Shown piece by piece: positions 25,739 to 34,092 of a DNA stretch of 64,000 nucleotides. Within the stretch, counting starts at the first letter, position 1. Each line of letters opens with the position of its first letter. This DNA comes from Myxococcales bacterium (lineage in GTDB: Bacteria > Myxococcota_A > Polyangia > Polyangiales > Polyangiaceae), in the NCBI GenBank assembly GCA_004193285.1, contig SECP01000012.1, positions 62,001-126,000 on the forward strand. The letters are read 5' to 3'. A program made the position numbers and the translations under genes. Below the pieces are notes generated by a model, which saw only the letters and a list, made by a program, of their open reading frames with translations, made no database searches and had not been told where the DNA came from.

Positions 25739-27307
25739 ATGTCGGACCTCAAATCCTCATCTCTGCAAGTCGGTTCGATCCTCGGTCGCTACGAGCTGCT
25801 GCTTCCGATCGCGAAGGGCGGTATGGCCCAGGTCTGGGCGGCCCGCCTCCGCGGAACGCGCGGATTCCAGAAGCTCGTCGCGATCAAAACGATCTTGGCC
25901 GACGTGATGGACAACACGCGGATGGAGCAGATGTTCCTGGAGGAAGCCACCCTGGCTTCGCAGATCCATCACCCGAACGTGGTCCAGACTCAGGAGCTCG
26001 GCGAGCAAGAGGGCACGCTGTACCTGGCCATGGAATGGGTGGACGGTGAGCCGCTGAGTCAGGTCATGGCGCGCGCCGCCGAGCGAGGGGGCCTGCCCTT
26101 GCCGATCGCGGTGAACCTCATTGCTCAAGCGTGCCAGGGGCTGCAGGCCGCGCACGACCTGCGCGACGAGTCCGGCGAGCGGCTCGGCGTGGTGCATCGC
26201 GACGTTTCGCCGCAAAACCTGCTGATCAGCTACTCGGGCACGGCGAAGTTGGTGGACTTCGGCATCGCCAAGGTCGCGGCGCGCAGCACCGGCCTCACCC
26301 AAGCCGGTGAGGTGAAGGGCAAGTTCGCGTACATGGCGCCCGAGCAAGTGCGGGGTCAAGTCATCGACGCCCGCACCGACCTCTTCTCTCTGGGCATCCT
26401 GCTCTATTCGGTCACGACCGGTAAGCATCCGTTCCGCGGATCACACACGGGGGAAACGCTTCAGAACATCTGCTCCGCCACCCCCGCCGGCTCCATCCGC
26501 GCTTTCTTGCCGGACTACCCACCCGAGCTGGAAGCAGTGGTCCTCAAAGCGCTCCAGAAGCAGCCTGACGATCGCTTCTCGAGCGCGCACGAGCTGCTCG
26601 CGGCTCTGGACGCCGCCGTACCGGCCGCGCTCGCGCCCAGCTTCGACGCCGAGGTCGCCGACTACATGGGTAAGCTATTCGGAGCCAAGGCTTCGGAGCG
26701 TCGCGCGGCGATTCGCAATGCGCAAAACGAGGTGGACCGGCAGCGCCACGAATCTCCCGCTTCGAGCGTCGGCACGTTGCGCGCCATCTCGATCAGCCAA
26801 GACGGTAGCCAAATCTCGCTGACCCCGACGCCGGGCTCGTCGAGCGCGCCAAGGCTGGTCGAAGCCGCGCCGCCACCAGCTCCTTCCCGGCGCTTGGGTA
26901 TCGCAAGCGTCGCGGGGGCCGCGGTCGTGGCCATCGTCGCCGTTTTTCAATTGGCTCGCGGCCCCGCGCCGGCGGCGAGCTCGGTCGCATCGAGCCCGGT
27001 GCCGCGCGACATGGCGACGCTCGAGCAGTTGCACCCGCTTGCGAGCGCGCTTCCTGCTGCTCCTAGTGCAGCCGCCAGCGCGGCTCCCGCGAGCAGCGCC
27101 GACGACGAGGCGACCGCCGACGTTCGCTCGAGCAAAAAAGCGACGCGCGCCAATCGCGTCGCCGGCGCGGCGGTCAAAGCTCCGCTCGCTGCGGCCACGC
27201 CGGGACCTGTGACGGCAGAGGCGACGCCCGCCGCCGCCAAGCCGGCGCCCGCGCCGACGACGTCCGTCAACGCTTGGGATCGTGGAGCATTCGGAGGCCG
27301 GCACTGA
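25739..27307 (+). CDS. Eukaryote-like Ser/Thr protein kinase
   Basis: 522 residues from ATG 25739. Kinase domain about 20-295: glycine loop A-K-G-G-M-A-Q-V-W, V-A-I-K-T-I, catalytic H-R-D-V-S-P-Q-N near 152-159 (the V-S-P-Q variant is common in myxobacterial kinases; the Asp is intact), V-D-F-G-I-A-K near 172, and Y-M-A-P-E-Q. A linker and a membrane helix (about 388-405, IASVAGAAVVAIVAVFQL) precede a Pro/Ala-rich tail. It heads the operon running to the FHA gene at 31246, which resembles the kinase operon at 8474-14078 in composition. Confidence 0.95.
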   Translation: MSDLKSSSLQVGSILGRYELLLPIAKGGMAQVWAARLRGTRGFQKLVAIKTILADVMDNTRMEQMFLEEATLASQIHHPNVVQTQELGEQEGTLYLAMEWVDGEPLSQVMARAAERGGLPLPIAVNLIAQACQGLQAAHDLRDESGERLGVVHRDVSPQNLLISYSGTAKLVDFGIAKVAARSTGLTQAGEVKGKFAYMAPEQVRGQVIDARTDLFSLGILLYSVTTGKHPFRGSHTGETLQNICSATPAGSIRAFLPDYPPELEAVVLKALQKQPDDRFSSAHELLAALDAAVPAALAPSFDAEVADYMGKLFGAKASERRAAIRNAQNEVDRQRHESPASSVGTLRAISISQDGSQISLTPTPGSSSAPRLVEAAPPPAPSRRLGIASVAGAAVVAIVAVFQLARGPAPAASSVASSPVPRDMATLEQLHPLASALPAAPSAAASAAPASSADDEATADVRSSKKATRANRVAGAAVKAPLAAATPGPVTAEATPAAAKPAPAPTTSVNAWDRGAFGGRH

Positions 27308-27345
27308 TGGCCTCTCCGCCTTGGAATTCGAGAAAAGGATCGACA

Positions 27346-28500
27346 ATGAAGCACTTCAAGAATTTGCGCCGACCTCCGGTAACGGTCGCGCTCGCTACCT
27401 CTCTGCTTGGAGCGCTGCTCGGCTCGGGGTGCTTGACCGAAGAGGGCGGCATCGTGGAAGGAGCCAGCGCAGCGGCCGGCGAGAGCGCTGGCGAGGCGGC
27501 GGGTGCGTCCGCCTCGGAAGGGGGCACGAAGCAGACCGCCGGCGCGGCCAACGTCGAAAACGGGGGTGACGGCCACGAGCACCAGAGCGGCGGCGCGCCG
27601 CCGACGGCGGGCTCGGCGAGCGGCGGAACGGCGGGCGCGGACCCCCACGCCCAGGGCGGCTCGGACGACGAGCTACCGGCAGGGGGCATGCCAGGCGCCG
27701 GTGGACAACCCGACGAGGAAGCGCACATCGGCGATCCTTGCGCGTTCCACACGCTGCCGGACCCGTTGCCGCTCCCCGCGGGAGAAGGCGGAGCCGGGGG
27801 TGCGGGCGCGGCGAACGTTCTGCTGCAGCCGAGCGCCTTCGTCGGCACCTACCTCACGGACAGCGCGGGCCGAACCCTTTACACCTACGGCGCGGACTTG
27901 CCGGGCGACTGCCAAACTCCGCCGCAGTCGGTGTGCGTCGCGGATTGTCTGGTGTCTTGGCCCGTCTTCCATGCGAGCGAGCGCGCGCTCGGCGAGGGCT
28001 TGGATGATGCAGCATTCGGCGCGGTGCAGCGCGCGGATGGCGCGTGGCAAACCACTTACATGGGCTGGCCGCTCTACTACTACAAGTCCGACCTCGCGCT
28101 CGGGCAGATGACGGGCCAAGGCAAGGGCAAGATCTGGCACGTCGCCGAGCTGGTGCCGCCAACGATCACGGTCATGCGAGCAGGAGCAACCCTGAAGTAC
28201 TTGGCCGACGCCTATGGCCGCACGCTGTACGTCTCCGCAGCGGACCAAGCTGGCAGCGCGCTGCAGGACCCCATCAGCAATTGCAAGGGCACTTGTCTGA
28301 AGATATTCGAGCCGTTTCACGCGAGAAATTTCTCGACCGTGACCATCCTCGAACCGCTGGATTTCTCCGTCTTCACGCGGAAAGGCTCGTCACTCCAGCT
28401 CTCGTACAAGGGGCTACCGCTCTATCGCGCAGCCACCGATCTCAAGTCGGGTGACATGACCGGGCTCGCCGTCGAAGGCTTCACCGTGGCCGTACCATGA
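27346..28500 (+). CDS. Secreted lipoprotein with Yx(F/W/Y)xxD repeats
   Basis: 384 residues from ATG 27346 (AAGGA eight bases upstream), 38 bases after the kinase stop. Signal peptide ends L-L-G-S-G-C. A long Gly/Ala/His linker reaches about 140. Then come two pairs of the secreted repeat of COG4315/PF03640: T-D-S-A-G-R-T-L-Y-T-Y with C-V-A-D-C, P-L-Y-Y-Y-K-S-D, and D-A-Y-G-R-T-L-Y-V-S with C-K-G-T-C, P-L-Y-R-A-A-T-D. The function of this repeat is not established. Its place directly after a kinase suggests it is the extracytoplasmic sensory part of the signalling operon. Confidence 0.85.
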   Translation: MKHFKNLRRPPVTVALATSLLGALLGSGCLTEEGGIVEGASAAAGESAGEAAGASASEGGTKQTAGAANVENGGDGHEHQSGGAPPTAGSASGGTAGADPHAQGGSDDELPAGGMPGAGGQPDEEAHIGDPCAFHTLPDPLPLPAGEGGAGGAGAANVLLQPSAFVGTYLTDSAGRTLYTYGADLPGDCQTPPQSVCVADCLVSWPVFHASERALGEGLDDAAFGAVQRADGAWQTTYMGWPLYYYKSDLALGQMTGQGKGKIWHVAELVPPTITVMRAGATLKYLADAYGRTLYVSAADQAGSALQDPISNCKGTCLKIFEPFHARNFSTVTILEPLDFSVFTRKGSSLQLSYKGLPLYRAATDLKSGDMTGLAVEGFTVAVP

Positions 28501-29477
28501 CGACGCCCCGTCATTGGCTCGCGTCCGCGGTCCTCGCCGCTTCTGCCCTCGGGGCCATGCACGTGCGCGCGGAGCCGACCTCGCGCGAACGCGCGGCCGC
28601 GGAGGCAACCTTTCAGGAGGCGACCACGCTGATGGACGCCAAGAAATACACCGAGGCATGCGACAAGTTCGCCGCCAGCCAGGAGCTCGACCCGGGGCTC
28701 GGTACGATGCTGTACCTGGCGGATTGCTACGATCAGGCGGGCCGCACTGCGAGCGCTTGGGCTCTGTTCCGCGAGGTGGAAGATCGCTCCCGCCGCGCGG
28801 GGCAGCCCGATCGTGAGCGCATCGCGGGCGAGCGCGCCACCGCGCTGGAGCCAAGGCTGTCCAAGCTCGAGGTGCGCGTCGCCCCCAAGCGGCGCCCTCC
28901 CGACCTGCAACTGCGTGTAGGCGGCTCCTTGCTGCCGCCCGCTTCGTGGAACGTCGCGATCCCCGTGGACCCGGGGCCGACCAAGATCGAAGCCAGCGCA
29001 CCGGGGAAGAAACCGGCGACGCTGCAGCTCACCATTCCCGCCGCTAGCAGCAGTCAGGTGGTCGAAATCCCGATTCTGGCGGACGCGCCCCAGGCGAAGC
29101 GAGCCGAGCCGACGACGGCGCGGCCCGCGGGCGAGCCTGCGGCGCCGCCTTCCACCCAGCGCGTGCTGGGCTTCGTGATGAGCGGCGCGGGGCTGGTCGC
29201 GCTCGCGGCCGGCGGCTACTTCGGCTACCGCGCCTACGCGCAGAACACGGACTCCAAAGCGGAGTGCCGGAGTGAGCAGCCAAACGCTTGCACCAAGAGC
29301 GGCTTCGATCTGCGCGAGCAGGCCAAGATGTCGGCGAACATCGCGACGATTGCGACCATCGGCGGAGGCGTGCTCACCGCCGCGGGGCTCGGTCTGGTCT
29401 TCACTGCCCCCTCGGCGAGCAGCGCGAAAGACCGAGACGTGGCCGCGTGGCACGTGGGCGTGCGAGGTGTGTGGTGA
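28497..29477 (+). CDS. TPR/PEGA-like membrane protein of the kinase operon
   Basis: 326 residues; the ATG at 28497 overlaps the previous stop by four bases (ATGA). Signal peptide ends near V-R-A-E. Residues about 30-110 form TPR-like helices (AEATFQEATTLMDAKKYTEACDKFAASQEL). A beta module at about 115-185 (L-S-K-L-E-V-R-V-A-P, then P-V-D-P-G-P-T-K-I-E-A-S-A-P-G) is PEGA-like. Two membrane segments follow at about 222-240 and 280-305. It has the same order of parts as the PEGA protein at 11306-12811, but is shorter. Confidence 0.8.
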   Translation: MTTPRHWLASAVLAASALGAMHVRAEPTSRERAAAEATFQEATTLMDAKKYTEACDKFAASQELDPGLGTMLYLADCYDQAGRTASAWALFREVEDRSRRAGQPDRERIAGERATALEPRLSKLEVRVAPKRRPPDLQLRVGGSLLPPASWNVAIPVDPGPTKIEASAPGKKPATLQLTIPAASSSQVVEIPILADAPQAKRAEPTTARPAGEPAAPPSTQRVLGFVMSGAGLVALAAGGYFGYRAYAQNTDSKAECRSEQPNACTKSGFDLREQAKMSANIATIATIGGGVLTAAGLGLVFTAPSASSAKDRDVAAWHVGVRGVW

Positions 29478-30307
29478 GCCGCACGCCTTGGCCCCGCTTG
29501 GCCTTGGTCGCTGGGTTGCTGCTGGCGCCAGCGTGCTCGCAGCTCATCGGCATCGAGGACGCGCAGGTGGACGGCACGCTAGGCGCCTCGGGTTCCAGCG
29601 TGGCGGGGACCTCCGCCGTGAGCGGGAGCTCCACCGCTGCCGCATCCGGCGCCAGTGGCGCGGGCGGGCCGGCGCACGACCACGGCGGAGCGAGCGAGCC
29701 CGCACCGGCCAGCGAAGCCGGCAGTGCGGGCGAGCCGACCGGCCCCTCGGGCGCGGGGGGAGCACCGCCGGAGCCGAGCCTCTGCGAGCGGTACTGCGAC
29801 GAAGTAACCAGCAATTGTAAGGGCAAGTACGAGCAGTACCGAACCTTCGATCAATGCATTCAAGTCTGTAAACGCTTGCCGGCCGGCACTTTGGGCGATG
29901 ACGAAGTCAACACCGTCGCTTGCCGCGTCAAACAGGCCGAATTCGCGGAGGCCGAGCCGTTCGTTTATTGCAAGTCGGCCGGGCCGCTCGGCGCGGGTCG
30001 ATGCGGCTCCACCTGCATCTCGTACTGCTCTTTGATGCAGGCGACTTGCTCGGCGGAGTCCACGGCGGGAAACCTCGAGCTCAGCTACTTCGAAAGCACG
30101 CAAGCGTGCGTGGATGCCTGCACCGCCATGCCCGCAGACGACGCGGGGCCGGTTCAATATTCGTCGTCCGCGAGCGCAGAACCATCGAGCTTCATCGGCA
30201 ACAATGTATACTGCCGGACTTATCACGTTGCTGCAGCGCTCGAACACGACACGGCCGATGAGCATTGCCCCCACGCCATGGGCGGGGACCCATGCATCGA
30301 CCAGTAG
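29474..30307 (+). CDS. Cys-containing lipoprotein of the kinase operon
   Basis: 277 residues from GTG 29474, which overlaps the upstream stop by four bases (GTGA) and gives the signal peptide MSRTPWPRLALVAGLLLAPAC with a lipobox. A Gly/Ser/Ala linker (about 35-95) follows, and then a domain with about twelve cysteines (L-C-E-R-Y-C-D-E-V-T-S-N-C, Q-C-I-Q-V-C, C-G-S-T-C-I-S-Y-C) that is probably disulfide-bonded and extracellular. No family recognised. The FHA gene begins immediately after its stop. Confidence 0.8.
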   Translation: MSRTPWPRLALVAGLLLAPACSQLIGIEDAQVDGTLGASGSSVAGTSAVSGSSTAAASGASGAGGPAHDHGGASEPAPASEAGSAGEPTGPSGAGGAPPEPSLCERYCDEVTSNCKGKYEQYRTFDQCIQVCKRLPAGTLGDDEVNTVACRVKQAEFAEAEPFVYCKSAGPLGAGRCGSTCISYCSLMQATCSAESTAGNLELSYFESTQACVDACTAMPADDAGPVQYSSSASAEPSSFIGNNVYCRTYHVAAALEHDTADEHCPHAMGGDPCIDQ

Positions 30308-31246
30308 GTGCCGAGGCCGCGGACCACGGATCCACCAAGCATGAGAACACCCACTCCCCGTGCCATGCCCGCCATCGTGCTGGATACTCCACCGCGCGCC
30401 AGCGCTCCGCTCGGCCCTGCGCCGGCCCCGCTGATGGGCCCCGTCATGGTGCGCTGCGGCACGACGGAGTGCGAGCTGCGGGTAGGCTCCTTGCTGATCG
30501 GCCGCGGTACGGAATGTGATCTGGTGCTGGAGGATCCCCTCGTTTCGCGCCTGCATGCTCGAATTCAGGTGGAGGCCGAGGGCGTGAAGGTAGAAGATCT
30601 CTACAGCACCAACGGCGTTTACCTGAACGGCGAGCGCGTCATGCAAGCGCGACTCCTGCACCAGGGAGACCACCTGTTCATCGGCAACCACGACGTCACG
30701 TTCGTGGAGATCCGAACGGACCCTGCTCCCGCGACTTCGGTGCCTCCGAGCTCTTTTCCGTACCACCGTGAGCCGGCGACGCGCCCCAACATCACGGTGG
30801 GGGCTCCGGACATTCCCATCACCGCGCGGGCTGACGCGCTGGACTTGCTCGGCAATCTAGCTCGGCGCCTCGCGAATGACGTCAAAGCGGAGCAAGCGCC
30901 GCGCATGCTGGGACCCCACCTGCAAGGCATCTTGCGCGGCGCGAGCGCCGGGTTGGTCGTGCCGGCAGCGCTCTGCGAGATAGCGTCGGAGTACGCGGTG
31001 GACTTGGCGCATTGGACCACTGACCCCAGCTGGCTCAACTACGTCGTGGAGCTGCACCTCGTGACCAAGCGGCTCATGTCGGCCACCACCGTCACCGCGC
31101 TGCAGCGCTCGGAGCGCTGGGTCGGCGCGATCGACCGGCGGCGACTAGAGTACTACGTGAACTCCTTCGCGCAGGGGCAATCGACGCTGGCCAAAGACGA
31201 GCGAGCGCGTCTAGCCACGCTACGGCGCCTGTTGAAGAAGAAGTAG
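30308..31246 (+). CDS. FHA domain protein
   Basis: 312 residues from the GTG at 30308 abutting the previous stop; an ATG at 30341 is an alternative. The FHA domain covers about 48-140: L-R-V-G-S-L-L-I-G-R-G, then V-S-R-L-H-A-R-I, and Y-S-T-N-G-V-Y-L-N-G, so the phosphothreonine-binding residues (G-R, S-R-x-H, N-G) are all kept. The C-terminal half (about 180-312) is helical and unclassified. It closes the operon and is the expected reader of kinase phosphorylation; unlike the first module it has no DNA-binding domain. Confidence 0.9.
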   Translation: MPRPRTTDPPSMRTPTPRAMPAIVLDTPPRASAPLGPAPAPLMGPVMVRCGTTECELRVGSLLIGRGTECDLVLEDPLVSRLHARIQVEAEGVKVEDLYSTNGVYLNGERVMQARLLHQGDHLFIGNHDVTFVEIRTDPAPATSVPPSSFPYHREPATRPNITVGAPDIPITARADALDLLGNLARRLANDVKAEQAPRMLGPHLQGILRGASAGLVVPAALCEIASEYAVDLAHWTTDPSWLNYVVELHLVTKRLMSATTVTALQRSERWVGAIDRRRLEYYVNSFAQGQSTLAKDERARLATLRRLLKKK

Positions 31247-31291
31247 CGCGTCCCAGGCGGTGCGCGTGCGACCTGGGTGTAACATCTGGTC

Positions 31292-32755
31292 GTGGTCGAT
31301 TCAGAGGCGAGCGAAGACGAGCGGCTTTGGCAGTGGGTGGCAGGCTACGCCCAGCAGTACCGGAGCTCGCTCGGGGTGCGGCCGGTGGCGGCCGGCGTGG
31401 ACAGTCGAGCCATCGCGCAGAAGCTGAGCGAGCTCGATGCGCTGCCGCAGAGCGGCAAACCCGCTCTAGAATGCATTCAAGAGCTCGTGGCCCTCGCGGA
31501 GCCGGGGATCACGTCGATGTCCGGGCCGAGGTTTGCCGGCTGGGTGGTTGGGGGGACCTTGCCGGCGGCGCTCGCCGCAGACTGGCTGACCTCGACTTGG
31601 GACCAGAACGCGGGTGTGGGGGAAGGCGCGCCCGCGGCTACCGCGTTCGAGAATGCGGCGCTGGCTTGGGTCGCCGCGCTGCTCCGATTGCCAGAAGCCG
31701 TGAAGGGCACCTTGGTCACCGGCGCAATGTCCGCCAATTTCTGCTGTTTGGCCGCCGCGCGGGGGCATCTGCTCGAGGCCGCCGGTTGGGACGTTCAGCA
31801 GCACGGCTTGTTTGGCGCGCCTGCCCTGCGCGTGCTCGTAGGCAATGAGCGGCACGAGACGATCGACAAGGCGGTGCGGCTGTTAGGGCTCGGAAAGCGC
31901 TCGCTCACGTGCATCGAGGCGGACGGGCAAGGGCGACTGCGGCCTTCCGTGCTCGCGCGCGAGCTGGACCGTTGCGCTGACCCGGTCGTGGTTTGCGCCC
32001 AAGCCGGTAACGTGAACAGCGGCTCGTTCGATTCGCTCTCGGAGATAGCCGACTGCGTGACGCGGCACCGCGAGCGCCACGGGCCGAGCTCCGTCTGGCT
32101 GCACATCGATGGCGCGTTCGGGCTTTGGGCGCGCGCCGCCGAGCCCCATGCGCCCGCGCTTGCTGCGTTGGCGGACGCGGCCGAGCGAGCCGACTCGTGG
32201 GCGACGGACGCGCACAAGATTCTCAACGTGCCCTACGACTCGGGGATTGCGCTGTGCCGGGAGCCGCGCTCGCTGCGTCGAGCGATGGAGACGGGCGGCG
32301 CGTACCTGGACAGCGGGCAGCCGCGCACGACGTTTCAACCCGGGCTCCTGGGCCCCGAGCTCTCGCGTCGCGCACGCGGCTTCGCCCTTTGGGCGGCATT
32401 GCGCCACCTCGGGGCGGCCGGCGTGAGTGAGCTGGTCGCTCGCTATGCCGAGAATGCTCGCTGCTTTGCGCAGGCCATCGGCGGCCAAGCCGGGCTCCGC
32501 GTCCTCAACGACGTTTGCTTCAACCAGGTCGTGGTGCTCCTGGACGCGAAGGCCGGCACGGAGCCTGCCGCGTGGACCATCCAGGTCGTGCGCGCACTGC
32601 AAGCGGAAGGGACCTGCTACGCCACACCGAGCAGTTGGCATGGGCGGCCAGTGATCCGCTTCTCATTCTGCAACGCCACCACGACCCAGGAGGACGCCCT
32701 ACGCATGGCGGGCGCGCTCGGTCGCGTGATTGCTGAAGAACAGGCTCGCGAATGA
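31292..32755 (+). CDS. Group II PLP-dependent decarboxylase (aromatic-L-amino-acid/glutamate decarboxylase-like)
   Basis: 487 residues from GTG 31292. The PLP lysine is Lys309 in D-A-H-K-I-L-N-V-P-Y-D, the standard motif of this superfamily. Upstream are W-L-H-I-D-G-A-F-G (Asp binding the pyridine N) and V-T-G-A-M-S-A-N-F for the phosphate loop. The N-terminal part carries G-P-R-F-A-G-W-V-V-G-G-T-L-P and T-S-T-W-D-Q-N-A-G, as in aromatic decarboxylases. It likely decarboxylates an amino acid in the cytoplasm; the substrate is not readable. It stands alone 45 bases after the FHA gene, so readthrough is possible. Confidence 0.88.
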   Translation: MVDSEASEDERLWQWVAGYAQQYRSSLGVRPVAAGVDSRAIAQKLSELDALPQSGKPALECIQELVALAEPGITSMSGPRFAGWVVGGTLPAALAADWLTSTWDQNAGVGEGAPAATAFENAALAWVAALLRLPEAVKGTLVTGAMSANFCCLAAARGHLLEAAGWDVQQHGLFGAPALRVLVGNERHETIDKAVRLLGLGKRSLTCIEADGQGRLRPSVLARELDRCADPVVVCAQAGNVNSGSFDSLSEIADCVTRHRERHGPSSVWLHIDGAFGLWARAAEPHAPALAALADAAERADSWATDAHKILNVPYDSGIALCREPRSLRRAMETGGAYLDSGQPRTTFQPGLLGPELSRRARGFALWAALRHLGAAGVSELVARYAENARCFAQAIGGQAGLRVLNDVCFNQVVVLLDAKAGTEPAAWTIQVVRALQAEGTCYATPSSWHGRPVIRFSFCNATTTQEDALRMAGALGRVIAEEQARE

Positions 32756-32862
32756 CCAAAGCGAAAGCCGGTGTCCGCTTCTGCGACGTTTTCCAGTCAC
32801 ACTACGAGGTTCCATCCCCAAAACTTTGAGCCGGCGCGCGTCCGCTTGGGTACATTTCTCGG

Positions 32863-33948
32863 ATGTCGTCGCTGCGCTCGTTCACGCCTGTCGTTGCTCT
32901 CGCGGTCCTCGGTGCTTGCTCGCTCGCCTCACCCGCGCGCGCGGAAGTGCTCTTCAGAGGCGACATGGAAACCGGGGACTTCAAGCAGTGGGACTACCTA
33001 CTCAAAGAAGAGGGGCTGAGCGTCGCGATGGACCCGGTGGCGGAGGGAAAGTACTCCGGCAAAATCACGATCTCCAACAAGGAGCTTTGGACCAACGGCC
33101 TGAATCGCGTCGAGGTGCAGCACCAGCCGGACGCTGCGTACGTCACCGAAGGCAAGGAGGTCTACTACGGCTTCAGCTTCTACCTGCCGGAGACGCTGAC
33201 GAACGACAACCATCAGATCCTGTACTGGGAAACGACCGAGACCTACCAGCAGGTGATGCAGCTCGCGGTAGAAGGCGAGAAGGTCCGCTTCGCCACGCAG
33301 AAGCCCGCCTGGAAGGTCCACTGGGAAGCCGACGCCAAAGCTACCGCTGGCAAGTGGCACCGAGTGGTCGTTCACGTGAAATGGGCAGCCGGCGCGGACA
33401 GCGGCCAGGTCGACCTGTGGTTCGACGGTGAGCAAGTCGTCACGGCCGGTAAGGCTCAAACCTTTCTCGGCACCCCCGCGTTCGTCCAGCACGGCATCTT
33501 GCGCGACACGATCGACAAGGTTGAAACGCTCTACTTCGACGACGCGCGAGCCGGCAGCACGTTGGACGACGTGCTCATGCCCGCAGCGATGGGCGGCGGC
33601 GGGGGCGGCGGGTCATCGAGCGGCGGCTCCTCGATGGGCGGGTCATCGAGCGGCGGCACTCCGGCTGGCGGCTCTTCGAGCGGTGGCACTGCGACGGGCG
33701 GTTCTTCGAGCGGCGGTACTGCGACGGGCGGCTCACCGACTGCGGGGGCCGGCGGCAGTGCCCCCAGCGGCGGTGCCGCAAGCGGGGGGACGCTGAGCGG
33801 CGGCGCACCGGCCGCGGCCGGCACGGCGAGCACGGGCAACCCGGCTCCCACTGATTCGAGCTGCGCCTTCTCACCGCGTCGCTCCACCGGCGCCTTCGCC
33901 CTCGCGGCTCTGCTCGGAGTCGTCGCGCTCCGTCGTCGCCGCAGCTAG
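32863..33948 (+). CDS. Secreted polysaccharide-lyase-like protein with MYXO-CTERM-like tail
   Basis: 361 residues from ATG 32863; signal peptide ends A-R-A. The catalytic part (about 28-240) resembles PF14099-type polysaccharide lyases: F-R-G-D-M-E-T-G-D at the start, N-R-V-E-V, Y-Y-G-F-S-F-Y-L-P and G-K-W-H-R-V-V-V-H-V-K-W, the jelly-roll strands of heparin-lyase-like enzymes. A Gly/Ser repeat linker (about 245-325) follows, and the tail has D-S-S-C, a hydrophobic helix and RRRR, a MYXO-CTERM-like anchor. It probably cleaves an acidic polysaccharide at the surface. A small hairpin follows the stop at 33950-33962. Confidence 0.82.
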   Translation: MSSLRSFTPVVALAVLGACSLASPARAEVLFRGDMETGDFKQWDYLLKEEGLSVAMDPVAEGKYSGKITISNKELWTNGLNRVEVQHQPDAAYVTEGKEVYYGFSFYLPETLTNDNHQILYWETTETYQQVMQLAVEGEKVRFATQKPAWKVHWEADAKATAGKWHRVVVHVKWAAGADSGQVDLWFDGEQVVTAGKAQTFLGTPAFVQHGILRDTIDKVETLYFDDARAGSTLDDVLMPAAMGGGGGGGSSSGGSSMGGSSSGGTPAGGSSSGGTATGGSSSGGTATGGSPTAGAGGSAPSGGAASGGTLSGGAPAAAGTASTGNPAPTDSSCAFSPRRSTGAFALAALLGVVALRRRRS

Positions 33949-33949
33949 C

Positions 33950-33962
33950 CCGCAGCTTGCGG
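33950..33962 (+). terminator. Small terminator-like hairpin
   Basis: CCGCA-GCT-TGCGG forms a 5-bp stem immediately after the stop codon at 33948. Short stem, no U tract; tentative. Confidence 0.3.
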
Positions 33963-34092
33963 TTGGCCACCTTGGCTCGCCCTCGCCGCAAAGCTCACTG
34001 AAGGGGGGCGCTGCTGCAGCCGGAGCGCGGTAGCAGCTCAAGGTGGGACGATGCGATGACGGAGTTCGCATCGAGCTGCCACTGCGTCACTG

